DNA of 64,000 bases from Trueperella bialowiezensis (GTDB lineage Bacteria > Actinomycetota > Actinomycetes > Actinomycetales > Actinomycetaceae), in contig NZ_LR134476.1 in NCBI RefSeq assembly GCF_900637955.1, positions 1,240,001 to 1,304,000 of the forward strand, given 5' to 3'. The notes beneath the pieces are model-generated. The model saw nothing but the letters and a program-made list of their open reading frames with translations, was not told the DNA's origin and ran no database searches. The position numbers were made by a program, and so were the translations under genes. This document shows, in pieces, positions 17,787 to 25,858 of the stretch (position 1 is its first letter; the number at the start of each line of letters is the position of its first letter).

Positions 17787-19973
17787 CTAACGGAGCCGGA
17801 GCGAATTAAGAACCACGATCACGGACGACGACGCCATCGCAAACGCCGCAATCCCCGGCACGATCACCCCGCCCACAGCGAGCGGAATGGCGATCAGATT
17901 GTAGGAGAACGCCCACGCCAGATTCTGCTTGATGATTTTTAGTGTGGCCGCCGAGACGCGTAGCGCGGCGGGAATCGCCCGGATGTCGGAGTTGACGATC
18001 GTGATGTCGGCGGCCGCTTTGGCGACGTCGGTTCCCGACCCCATCGCGATCGAAAGGTCTGCCTGCGCGAGTGCGGCCGCGTCGTTGACGCCGTCGCCCA
18101 CCATCGCCACATTCGCCTTTTGCTGCCATTCGCGCACGATTGCCACCTTGTCTTCCGGGAGCACGCCGGCGTGGACGCGGTCGATGCCGAGCTCGGCGGC
18201 CACGGTGCGCGCGGCCGCCTTGTTATCGCCGGTTACGAGCACCGGTGTGAGCCTCTGGTCGCGCAGCCCGTCCACGGCCTCCTTGGCCTCGGGGCGCAGC
18301 GTGTCGCGTACGCCGATCACACCGATTACGCGGCGATCAACGGTGACGACGACGGCGGTGGACCCGGATTCTGCGATCCGTTCGGCGGCTGCGCGTACCG
18401 GCGCGACGTCGTGGTCGGTCAGCCAGTCGAGCTTGCCAGCGGCCACGCGTTCGCCGTCGATCTCGCCGACGACGCCCCCGGCCGGAACCGCCGTGAAACC
18501 GGTGACCTGGCGTAGCGTAAGGCCGCGATCCTGGGCGTCCCGGACGATTGCTTTCGCAATGGGGTGCTCGGAATGGGCTTCGAGGCTCGCGGCGTAGGTG
18601 AGCACCTCTGCCTCTGTTGCTTCGTGTGCGACGACCTCGTCAACGGACATGACCCCGGTGGTGAGCGTGCCGGTTTTGTCGAGCATGATGACCTCGGCTC
18701 GGTGTGCGCCTTCGAGCACTTCCGGCCCGCGGATGAGCACGCCGAGTTTGGAGAGTTTGCCTGATCCGGCCAGCAGGGCGGTGGGCGTGGCGAGGCCAAG
18801 CGCGCACGGGCATGCCACGACGAGAACGGTGATCGCCGAGGCCAGCGCCATCTGCACGGGGTTGCCGAGCGCGAGCCGCACAACCAGTGTGACCAGCGCA
18901 ATCACGATAACGGCGGGTACGAATACGGACGAGATACGGTCCGCGATCCGCTGCACGGGCGCCTTACCGGTTTGTGCTTGGGCGAGCAGGCGGCCCATCT
19001 GAGCCAGCGTTGTTTCTTCGCCCACCCGGGTTGCCCGCACGTCGAGCGAGCCCTGCTCGTTGATCGTCGCGCCGGTGACCGGCGAGCCTACGGTGACGTC
19101 GATGGGCACGGACTCCCCGGTCACCAGCGAGGCATTGATGGCCGAATGCCCGGCGACGACGACGCCGTCGGCAGCCACCGTTTCCCCGGGGCGGACCCGG
19201 AAGATGTCCCCAACCTGGAGCTCGGACGCGGGGATCATGCGGCCGATCTCAGCGCCGCCTCGGGAGACGAGGAAAGCCTGGTCTGCGCCGAGTTCGAGGA
19301 GGGCGCGAAGCGCGTCGCCGGCCGATCTGCGCGATTTCGCCTCCAAGTATCGGCCGAGCAGAAGGAAGGTGACGATCATGGCGGCGGACTCGAAGTACAG
19401 GTGCGGCTTGCCCGTTAGGCCGTGGATGCCGCTCATGTGCATCGTGTAGCCGATGTGCCCGGCGCCGCCGAACAGGAGCGCCCACAGCGACCAGCCCATC
19501 GAGGCGAGCACTCCGAGGGAGACGAGGGTGTCCATCGTGCCTGCGCGAGCTCCCTTGTGGAAGGGCCAGCCGCACCAGAAAGCAATCGGCAGGCTCAGCG
19601 CGGCGACCAGCCACTGCCAGCCTGGAAATTGCAGGGCGGGGATCATCGAGATGCCGACGACCGGCACCGAGAGCGCGGCTGATATAACGAAGCGCCGCCA
19701 CAGATCTGTTGTGCGTTCTTCTGCGGCTGTTTGTGCGGCGTCGTCGGCCTGTGCCGGGTTCTCAACGACGGTGGCGCCGTAGCCGGCCTTGGTAACCACG
19801 TCGATGAGTTGATCGGGGGTGATCGAATCGTCGCTGACGACCACGTGGGCGCGCTCGGTGGCCAGATTGACCACCGCTTCGACGCCCGGAACCTTGTTGA
19901 GTTTCTTTTCCACGCGCGCCACGCACGCGGCGCACGTCATACCCGAAACGGCAAGGTCAATGTCGGTGGGCAT
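17787..19973 (-). CDS. copA: Copper-exporting P1B-type ATPase
   Basis: ATP-driven Cu+ efflux pump of the inner membrane, 728 residues. The N-terminal heavy-metal domain has 'GMTCAACVARV' (CxxC near 14-17). Membrane helices carry the Cu+-site 'VACPCALGLATPT' (CPC), the 'SYN' of the next helix and 'MASSS' near the C terminus, the set typical of P1B-1 Cu+ pumps. The catalytic Asp is in 'DKTGTL', the nucleotide site in 'SEHPIAKA' and the hinge in 'GDGVNDAAAL'. The ATG overlaps the copZ stop by 1 bp (TAATG), so copZ and copA are one unit. Confidence 0.96.
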   Translation of the reverse strand: MPTDIDLAVSGMTCAACVARVEKKLNKVPGVEAVVNLATERAHVVVSDDSITPDQLIDVVTKAGYGATVVENPAQADDAAQTAAEERTTDLWRRFVISAALSVPVVGISMIPALQFPGWQWLVAALSLPIAFWCGWPFHKGARAGTMDTLVSLGVLASMGWSLWALLFGGAGHIGYTMHMSGIHGLTGKPHLYFESAAMIVTFLLLGRYLEAKSRRSAGDALRALLELGADQAFLVSRGGAEIGRMIPASELQVGDIFRVRPGETVAADGVVVAGHSAINASLVTGESVPIDVTVGSPVTGATINEQGSLDVRATRVGEETTLAQMGRLLAQAQTGKAPVQRIADRISSVFVPAVIVIALVTLVVRLALGNPVQMALASAITVLVVACPCALGLATPTALLAGSGKLSKLGVLIRGPEVLEGAHRAEVIMLDKTGTLTTGVMSVDEVVAHEATEAEVLTYAASLEAHSEHPIAKAIVRDAQDRGLTLRQVTGFTAVPAGGVVGEIDGERVAAGKLDWLTDHDVAPVRAAAERIAESGSTAVVVTVDRRVIGVIGVRDTLRPEAKEAVDGLRDQRLTPVLVTGDNKAAARTVAAELGIDRVHAGVLPEDKVAIVREWQQKANVAMVGDGVNDAAALAQADLSIAMGSGTDVAKAAADITIVNSDIRAIPAALRVSAATLKIIKQNLAWAFSYNLIAIPLAVGGVIVPGIAAFAMASSSVIVVLNSLRLR

Positions 19974-20185
19974 TACCGTTCGATGCGTACGAGGTCGTAG
20001 CCCGCTTCGTCGATTGCTTCGCGCAGCTGGTCGTCTGTTGCTTCGCCGACGACCTCAACCGTGGATGTGCCATCCGCGTCAAGCGTGACGATAACTTCGT
20101 CAATGCCTGAGATGGCGGTGAGTTCTTCTGTTACGTGCGATACGCAGTTGTTGCACGTCATTCCGTCTACGTAGATTTTGATCAT
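19973..20185 (-). CDS. copZ: Copper chaperone, heavy-metal-associated domain protein
   Basis: A 70-residue single HMA domain with the copper-binding 'GMTCNNCVSHV' (CxxC at about 11-14) and the usual beta-alpha-beta-beta-alpha-beta length. It carries Cu+ in the cytoplasm and delivers it to CopA, whose gene starts at its stop codon. It is the first gene of the copper operon, and a nested hairpin region lies directly upstream (20229-20300). No CsoR or CopY box was recognised. Confidence 0.93.
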   Translation of the reverse strand: MIKIYVDGMTCNNCVSHVTEELTAISGIDEVIVTLDADGTSTVEVVGEATDDQLREAIDEAGYDLVRIER

Positions 20186-20228
20186 GCAGGCGGAACGGCC
20201 GGGGAGCGGCTTTTATTCCCCCGCGTGC

Positions 20229-20300
20229 GGAAACTTTTCACGCTATAGCGGGAGATCTTCGTATATGCCAAGATCACCCGCCAGGGCGGGAAAAGTTTCC
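20229..20300. promoter_or_regulatory. Nested inverted repeats upstream of copZ
   Basis: An outer perfect 11-bp repeat (GGAAACTTTTC at 20229-20239, GAAAAGTTTCC at 20290-20300) encloses an inner stem (CGGGAGATCTT at 20249-20259 with AAGATCACCCG at 20270-20280, one A-A mismatch). It lies 44 bp upstream of copZ and 12 bp after the ABC permease stop. Neither side has a T tract that would make it a simple terminator. It could be a structured 5' leader of copZA, an operator pair, or a terminator of the ABC operon. Confidence 0.6.
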
Positions 20301-20311
20301 GGCCGTCGCCG

Positions 20312-21058
20312 CTATCTCTCCGAACTAACCCGATCTGAGCGCTGTAATGCGAAGGCGCCAACCGCGTAGCAGATGACAGCCCAGAGAGCCGCGAAGCACA
20401 TGTTTTCAATGCTTGGCTCTCGTATCCACTCAACGTGATAGGTCAGTGGGTTTACCTTGGCGATGGCGTACAGGTATGTGGGAACTGAATCCAACGTGTA
20501 GAACAGAGGGGCAGATAGGACGATGGGCAACGAGGTCAGTGTTGAAATCATGTCGCGTGTCGAGTAGCTATCGACGAGCGCGCCGATGGCGGCTCCGAGC
20601 CCAGCCCACCCCCAGACCACCAACACGGCAACAAGAATATTGTGAATGATCGCTGTGAGGGTGGGCGCTGTGATGCTCCAGCCTGATACTCCAACGTAGG
20701 CGAGTAACAGAATGGCAGATTGTACTAGGAAGACGAGTGTGTCAACCGCAAGTATTGTCAGAAGATAAGCTCGAGGGCTGCCGCCTTGCATCGTGAAGAT
20801 CGCGTAAACTCCCCATTTCCGGTCGTTTGACACGTCAGACACGGTAAAGGTGAATACCCTGAACGCCAGAAGGCAGAATATTCCGGTGAGCGCGTAGCGT
20901 ACATAGTCGGTGCCGAAACTATCGGAGACCATCGCGGAAATACCGGCGACTAAGAAAACGAAATATGCGACTGGCTCCACGAGTCTGCCGAGATAGACAC
21001 TGCGCCAATTCCACAGTGAGGCAACGTGGTATTTCGTTAAGATAACCATTCTTTTCAT
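20312..21058 (-). CDS. ABC-2 type exporter permease
   Basis: A 248-residue integral membrane protein with six hydrophobic segments in the ABC-2 pattern. 'WNWRSVYLGRLVEPVAYFVFLVAGIS' covers the first helix, and the conserved loop before the last helices is 'SLPIVLSAPLFYTLDSVPTYLYAIAKVNPLTYHVEWIRE'. It sits 3 bp after the ATPase gene, so the two form a half-exporter pair. Related pairs export drugs, lipids or O-antigen-type polymers (Nod/DrrB type). The substrate is unknown. A 31-bp piece of this gene recurs at 22105-22135. Confidence 0.88.
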   Translation of the reverse strand: MKRMVILTKYHVASLWNWRSVYLGRLVEPVAYFVFLVAGISAMVSDSFGTDYVRYALTGIFCLLAFRVFTFTVSDVSNDRKWGVYAIFTMQGGSPRAYLLTILAVDTLVFLVQSAILLLAYVGVSGWSITAPTLTAIIHNILVAVLVVWGWAGLGAAIGALVDSYSTRDMISTLTSLPIVLSAPLFYTLDSVPTYLYAIAKVNPLTYHVEWIREPSIENMCFAALWAVICYAVGAFALQRSDRVSSER

Positions 21059-21061
21059 GGG

Positions 21062-21775
21062 TTATACCTCTTCGTTGACACAGGCTTGGAAAGCATCCCA
21101 CAGGTCGTTGCTTTGAGGTGCGTAGCTCATGAACTCGGCAGCGTCCATGTCGCGAATGGTGATTCCCTGATTGATGGCGATGACCCTTGTGCAGTACCGC
21201 GCGAACTTCGAGGTCTCATGCGTGCTGACTAACGCGGTTGCACCCGCGTCGACTCGCGTACGAAGGTAGTCAAACACCGTATTGATCGCTGAGGGATCTA
21301 GCCCAGTTGTGGGCTCGTCGAGGATCATGAGTTGTGGATCGCCGATAATTGCGCGTGCGATCTGCGTTCTACGCAGCTCCCCGCCAGAAAGGGTTTCTGC
21401 CGTCCGGTTTAAGTACGGCAACAAACCAAGTAGTGAAGCAATGTGTTCAACCTGATGAGACGCACGGAAACTCGCAGTTCTCAGTTCCACACCCATCGTA
21501 ATGTTTTGCCGGACGGTCAACGACCAATCGATCACCTCACGCTGCGGACACCAGCCAATGTGGGAGCGGTCAACGTGAGTGGTCAGCTCGCCTGACGTGG
21601 GTCTGATGAGGCTGCCTAGGATGTCGAATAGCGTCGATTTGCCAGCTCCATTGGGGCCTATCACAGCGACTAGTTCACCTTCGAAAAAGTCCGCCGAAAA
21701 ATCTTGCAAGGCAAAGTCGGCGTTCTTGCTGTATCTCTTCGAAAGGGAAGAAGCGCTAAGTACAGGTTCAGCCAC
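21062..21775 (-). CDS. ABC exporter ATP-binding protein
   Basis: A 237-residue ABC ATPase partner of the ABC-2 permease. It has Walker A 'GPNGAGKST', a Q-loop in 'GWCPQREVIDW', signature 'LSGGELRRTQIA', Walker B 'LMILDEP' and H-loop 'LVSTHET'. The GTG start at 21775 is preceded by GGAGG close upstream (TACCTCC on the plus strand at 21780-21786). No regulator gene is adjacent; the small coiled-coil frame upstream lies within an IS-like relic. Confidence 0.92.
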   Translation of the reverse strand: MAEPVLSASSLSKRYSKNADFALQDFSADFFEGELVAVIGPNGAGKSTLFDILGSLIRPTSGELTTHVDRSHIGWCPQREVIDWSLTVRQNITMGVELRTASFRASHQVEHIASLLGLLPYLNRTAETLSGGELRRTQIARAIIGDPQLMILDEPTTGLDPSAINTVFDYLRTRVDAGATALVSTHETSKFARYCTRVIAINQGITIRDMDAAEFMSYAPQSNDLWDAFQACVNEEV

Positions 21776-21791
21776 GATTTACCTCCTCGGT

Positions 21792-22104
21792 GAAATGCCC
21801 CGGGTTTTCTTCCTAGGTGTTTACCTTGGTTTCCTGTTCTTGGTTGGTAGTGTGTGACTGCCTGTATTCTTCTTCCTCTGCTAACGCGTTGTCCAACGCG
21901 TCTCCTACACTACCAGCCGACGTGACACGTAGCAGCTCGTTGATATCCCGTAACTCGGCATTTTCTGCCCGTAGCCTGGCATTTTCAGCCAGCACGTCTT
22001 TTTCTTCATGTAGCACCACCCGATCCTTCGTCTCCTGATCAAATTACTTGGGTATAACCCCGTCCTTCCAGCCCTAACCCTCGGAAGGAAACCCGGGACA
22101 TAGC
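21792..22104. mobile_element. Relic element bounded by imperfect 26-bp inverted repeats
   Basis: The arm at 21792-21817 and the reverse complement of the arm at 22079-22104 agree at 21 of 26 positions; the core CCCGGGTTT...CTTCC is shared. The 313-bp interval holds one small coiled-coil frame that resembles the leucine-zipper end of an IS3-type OrfA. No complete transposase and no obvious target duplication are seen. It separates the ABC exporter from the restriction-modification genes. A chance or structural inverted repeat remains possible. Confidence 0.4.
21813..22019 (-). CDS. Small coiled-coil protein, possible transposase OrfA remnant
   Basis: 68 residues. The N-terminal half is a heptad-like coil ('EKDVLAENARLRAENAELRDINELLRV') and the C-terminal half is acidic and polar ('DNALAEEEEYRQSHTTNQEQ'). 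The GTG start has AAGGA about 5 bp upstream, so it could be translated. No helix-turn-helix precedes the coil, as would be expected of an intact OrfA. It lies wholly between the inverted arms at 21792 and 22104. Function unknown; the remnant reading is an inference. Confidence 0.4.
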   Translation of the reverse strand: MVLHEEKDVLAENARLRAENAELRDINELLRVTSAGSVGDALDNALAEEEEYRQSHTTNQEQETKVNT

Positions 22105-22135
22105 AGACCACCGCGGAAATACCAGCGACTAAGAA
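22105..22135. repeat. 31-bp duplicated fragment of the ABC-2 permease gene
   Basis: 29 of 31 bases match 20926-20956, inside the permease gene at 20312-21058. ACATAG also precedes both copies. It lies directly between the relic element and the stop codon of the restriction enzyme gene, so it looks like a scar of an insertion or recombination. Confidence 0.65.
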
Positions 22136-22960
22136 TCATCCTTCTACCATCGCACTGTGAGAATATTCGGCAAGGTCATCTCTGGTGATAACTGATGCCG
22201 GGACAAGTTGGTAATGAGATTCGCGTCTGACCCTGACTTGGTTGTTTTGAATTGCCAGCTCAAACAGCGCGATGCGGCCGCTGTCTGCGAATTGAACTGC
22301 GATGGGGCGGCAGATTTTATCAGGCCACTTTTCCTCGCACACAGCAATATCCTGTTCGGTCTGTGTAATACCTATCTCATCTGCGCCGCCCTTGGCCTGC
22401 ACTGGCAGAACGAACTGTCGGCCGAACCGGTCAACCGCGAGATAGACTTCGTCAACTTCAACTTGTCCAATGCCTATGGCGGTTGTCCGTAGATGATTCT
22501 GTAACGAGTAGGCGGTTACTCCAAGGAAAATATCGATGAGTCGGTTATATCGCACGAGAGCTAGGAGGGCTTGTTCGTCACCAAGTGCCGATGCCGCGAT
22601 GATTTCCGGAGTTGCATCGGGAATCTTCGTCACAGCAAGCGCCGGGTTCGGCGCGATGCGTACTTGGGCTGGGATTAAATCAAAACTGTACGCAGAGCGG
22701 CCAACAGAACGCACTATCCATTCAAAACCGGCTGGTGCAGTCTCTAACATGACAGAAGGAAGTGGCATCCTGTAACGAATCGCATAGAGAACGTCTCCAA
22801 GATTCTTTGGCAGCGGTATTCCGAGTTCTTTCGCTGCACTGCGTAGTTCTTCACGTTTCCAGCGCACTGAGGTGTCGCCTGGCTTGTAATGGCGGGAAAA
22901 CACCCAGCCGGCGAGTTGCTGGTAGCGATTCTCTCTTTTGTCCGGAATAGCATTGTGCAT
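22136..22960 (-). CDS. Putative type II restriction endonuclease
   Basis: 274 residues, 11 bp downstream of a DNA cytosine-5 methyltransferase gene in the same operon; this position is the main argument for its role. A PD-(D/E)xK-like core can be seen: 'VDEVYLAVDRFGRQFVLPVQAKGG' gives an acidic residue followed by a QxK strand. The N-terminal part ('RYQQLAGWVFSRHYKPG', 'RYRMPLP') has no catalytic motif that I recognise. It would cut unmethylated foreign DNA at the site protected by the partner enzyme. Target sequence unknown. Confidence 0.65.
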   Translation of the reverse strand: MHNAIPDKRENRYQQLAGWVFSRHYKPGDTSVRWKREELRSAAKELGIPLPKNLGDVLYAIRYRMPLPSVMLETAPAGFEWIVRSVGRSAYSFDLIPAQVRIAPNPALAVTKIPDATPEIIAASALGDEQALLALVRYNRLIDIFLGVTAYSLQNHLRTTAIGIGQVEVDEVYLAVDRFGRQFVLPVQAKGGADEIGITQTEQDIAVCEEKWPDKICRPIAVQFADSGRIALFELAIQNNQVRVRRESHYQLVPASVITRDDLAEYSHSAMVEG

Positions 22961-22971
22961 GGACAGTATAT

Positions 22972-24270
22972 TTACCCTACCTTTCGATTGCGCTGTGGGA
23001 TAGCTCGCTCTGTGAGCCCGTAATACTCATGAGCTTCGCCTGCTGTCATCGACAACAGTGCAGCATTGCCAAGCTCAACATGAATTCCTTCGATGGGAAC
23101 GATCCCATCAGCCTTTAACAATTCGGAAGCTACCGCCCTGCCCAAAATGGGTGGCACAGAGTTACCGATCTGCCGGAATCCGTTCCATTTCGTTTCGTGG
23201 AACCGAAACCAATCCGGGTAACTGTGAAGTCTGGCAGCTTCCCTAACCGTGATCACGCGGGGGCGAGCCGGGTGAATCGGCCGTGGCGCGGTAAACGCGC
23301 CGCGATCTGAGGCGGTTCCGGCCCGCAGTGTGTTGCACACGCCGTCGGGGTGGAGCCGCAAGAACCTACTGACTTTCTCGGTAGTACCAGGTTCAGTCTT
23401 CATAAACCTATCAATTGACCGTTGAGTATGGATAGTGCGCATAGAGGAAGTCAATATTCCATCAACTGCAGGCCTTCTATGCGAGAAGTCGTGTGCATCC
23501 ACTGTTATCCCGCGAAGAATAGCTGAGTACGGCGAGGCTGACCCATATGGAGCGCGCAGTAGTGTGTCTGAAACGAGAAGTTCCTCATATTGGTCAACAT
23601 CTGGCAAGTCGCCAATCGCATCTGCAACAGAAGGGCCCAACGGCAGCTCTGCTTTCGCGGGAATAGATCCACGAATCGTGCGCGGCGTGAAGCTCTCCTC
23701 CGGATAACGAGGAGCTGCCACATCATTACGGTGCCCAATCATGAACACTCGTTTGCGTGATTGCGGTACGCCGTACGCCGCAGCCTGTAAGACCTTTAGT
23801 GGTTTGACCACGTGGTAGGTGCCGTCATCTTCCAGTAATTCGATGAGCTCACCAATCAGTTGCCTGTGAGTGCCGACCAACAAACCGGCCACATTCTCCA
23901 TCACGAAGTAGCGCGGCCTTAGCTCGAGCACCAGGCGCACGTACTCCTTGAGAAGCTCATTTCGCGGATCATCAATCGCGCGTTTACCAATCATCGAGAT
24001 TCCTTGGCAGGGTGGGCCACCGGCTACAACATGAATCTCTTGATCTGCAATAGCCGATGCGCGCCGAATCTCATCACCAGTTATGTTCTGAACGTTGACG
24101 GCGAATGTCGCCCCATAGGAGAAGTTGTAATCGTGAACCGCGGCGTGAATTGGATCGTATTCCACCGCGGCAAGCACGTCGTAGCCAGCCTGCTCAAGGC
24201 CAAGGGACAGACCTCCCGCACCAGCGAAGAGGTCAACAGCTATCGGACGTGTTCTTTCCATCTTCTCCAT
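22972..24270 (-). CDS. DNA (cytosine-5-)-methyltransferase of a type II R-M system
   Basis: Transfers a methyl group from S-adenosylmethionine to C5 of cytosine in a specific site. 432 residues with the C5-MTase motif order: I 'DLFAGAGGLSLGLEQAGY' (13-30), IV 'GGPPCQGIS' with the catalytic Cys, VI 'ENVAGL', VIII 'QSRKRVF', IX 'TVREAARLHSYPDWF', X 'GNSVPPILGRAVASEL'. The target-recognition region is about 210-320. Met1 (24270) and Met4 (24261) are both possible starts. The endonuclease gene follows after 11 bp. No controller gene is visible. Confidence 0.95.
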   Translation of the reverse strand: MEKMERTRPIAVDLFAGAGGLSLGLEQAGYDVLAAVEYDPIHAAVHDYNFSYGATFAVNVQNITGDEIRRASAIADQEIHVVAGGPPCQGISMIGKRAIDDPRNELLKEYVRLVLELRPRYFVMENVAGLLVGTHRQLIGELIELLEDDGTYHVVKPLKVLQAAAYGVPQSRKRVFMIGHRNDVAAPRYPEESFTPRTIRGSIPAKAELPLGPSVADAIGDLPDVDQYEELLVSDTLLRAPYGSASPYSAILRGITVDAHDFSHRRPAVDGILTSSMRTIHTQRSIDRFMKTEPGTTEKVSRFLRLHPDGVCNTLRAGTASDRGAFTAPRPIHPARPRVITVREAARLHSYPDWFRFHETKWNGFRQIGNSVPPILGRAVASELLKADGIVPIEGIHVELGNAALLSMTAGEAHEYYGLTERAIPQRNRKVG

Positions 24271-24339
24271 GCCTTGACACTACCAATTGCCACCGACACA
24301 TTTTTCTCTCTCCACAGCTGGGTTCCTCCGGTTCATCCG

Positions 24340-25788
24340 CTACGCGTCTTCGTCCTCGCCGGTTATCTCTTTGATCCAGTGGATGTTGGCCGTGAGGTCG
24401 GCGGGGTAGGGGGTCGGGCCCGTGTGCGTTGCCGGCGGGGCGCTCGCGAGGCGTTCTTCCATCCAGTCCGGCGCCTCGCGCGGGAATGCCGCCATCTCGT
24501 TGCTCCATTCGGCGGGATCGACGTGGTCTGCCCACACCGGCTCTTGCGAGCCGTTCACGTTGAGCGTGCCCTGCCCGTCTTTGCCCAGGCGGATGACGGC
24601 CACGAGGAACGGCTCTTCGCCGGCGAGCACGCGATCCTGCTTGAGGCGGCGCATGTAGTGGATGACCGCGGTCGGCAGCACGCGCATCGCTGCGAACCTG
24701 TCGCCGTCAAGCTTCGCGTACCCCTCGTATAGCGCCGAGGTGCCGACCAGTTGGATGCGCAGCGTGACTTCTCGCCAGTCAGGCGGGGCCGTGTCCGAGA
24801 CCAGCGTGAACGTTTCACGAAGCAGCTCGTTCGCGTCCGAAAAATTCACCGGAGATTCCCGGCGCGCAGCAATCGCGGGGCGGTCGGCCACATCCCAATC
24901 CGTAGGCTTGGCCTCGATCCGGCGCTGATCTGTCACCTTGTCCGGTGCGATGAGCGCCGTAAACGTGCCGCTTGACCAACGCTGGAACTGCGCCCGGGTC
25001 AGATACAGGGCGTCCGTGAGTGCCGAGGCCACCTGCAAAAGCAGACGCCCGTTCGAGTTCACGGTACGCACTACGCGCACCGGCATGCCCGACACGCGGC
25101 CGGTCACGAACTCGGTGTAAATGTGCGCCGAGTCGTCCACCGCGATCCGCTTTGCCCACATGCCCGATTCGATGAGCTGGAAGCCGTCTTCCTGATCTGG
25201 TTCGGCAGGCGAGACCATCGTGACTGCCACCGGTTTGCCACCCTCAACTTCGACGTCGCAGGGCACCGCACCCCAATCCCGTTTGATGACCGGCCCGAGG
25301 AAGGGCGTGGGCACCGCGGCCGTGAACGTGCCGGTCTCCATGTTTTCCCAACCGTAGGCGATCCCGTGGTAGGTGCCCCGATGTTCCGGCTGCGGGTTTC
25401 CGGGATAGAACCGCCACAGGGTGGCGCCGCTGGTCACCCGGCAAGGCTCCAGGTAGAGCAGGTCGGTTTCCACTCCGCCGCCGCGTGCCACGCCAGACCC
25501 GTCAAACCCGTAGTCGATCACCCCGCCGCGTATCGCGTCTGGATGTAACGGGCCCACCGCGTGCCGGTCCATCGTGAACGGATCGGAGGGCAGGTGGACG
25601 ATGTCGAGCGGCTCGTCATCGGCGAAGGGCGTGTCGGGAAAGCGCAGGCAGAGCAGGTCGAGCAGGTCGGAGACTTCGGTGACGCGCGAACCAGCCGCGG
25701 CGTCCACCGCGTATCCGGAGACGACGTCGTACCCCTGCAACAGTGCTTCGGCCTGGGGTGCGGATACGGCGAGCATGAAGGTAACCAT
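24340..25788 (-). CDS. Conserved hypothetical protein, 482 aa
   Basis: A soluble acidic protein with no signal peptide or membrane segment and no domain I can name with confidence. The N-terminal half is rich in Gly/Asp loops ('VIDYGFDGSGVARGGGVETDLLYLEPCRV', 'YGWENMETGTF'). The C-terminal half ('WREVTLRIQLVGTSALYEGYAKLDGDRF' to 'WADHVDPAEWSNEMAAFPREAPDWMEERL') has the spacing of YezG/DUF600-type immunity-like folds, a weak resemblance only. It is divergent from ppx with 70 bp between starts, which leaves room for back-to-back promoters. Coding bias matches its neighbours, so it is probably a resident gene. Confidence 0.7.
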   Translation of the reverse strand: MVTFMLAVSAPQAEALLQGYDVVSGYAVDAAAGSRVTEVSDLLDLLCLRFPDTPFADDEPLDIVHLPSDPFTMDRHAVGPLHPDAIRGGVIDYGFDGSGVARGGGVETDLLYLEPCRVTSGATLWRFYPGNPQPEHRGTYHGIAYGWENMETGTFTAAVPTPFLGPVIKRDWGAVPCDVEVEGGKPVAVTMVSPAEPDQEDGFQLIESGMWAKRIAVDDSAHIYTEFVTGRVSGMPVRVVRTVNSNGRLLLQVASALTDALYLTRAQFQRWSSGTFTALIAPDKVTDQRRIEAKPTDWDVADRPAIAARRESPVNFSDANELLRETFTLVSDTAPPDWREVTLRIQLVGTSALYEGYAKLDGDRFAAMRVLPTAVIHYMRRLKQDRVLAGEEPFLVAVIRLGKDGQGTLNVNGSQEPVWADHVDPAEWSNEMAAFPREAPDWMEERLASAPPATHTGPTPYPADLTANIHWIKEITGEDEDA

Positions 25789-25858
25789 ATGACCACCCTA
25801 CCGGCACAAGATCGCGAAAATGCCTCCGCCGACCAGGAAAACCTACTAGCCTTGTGGC

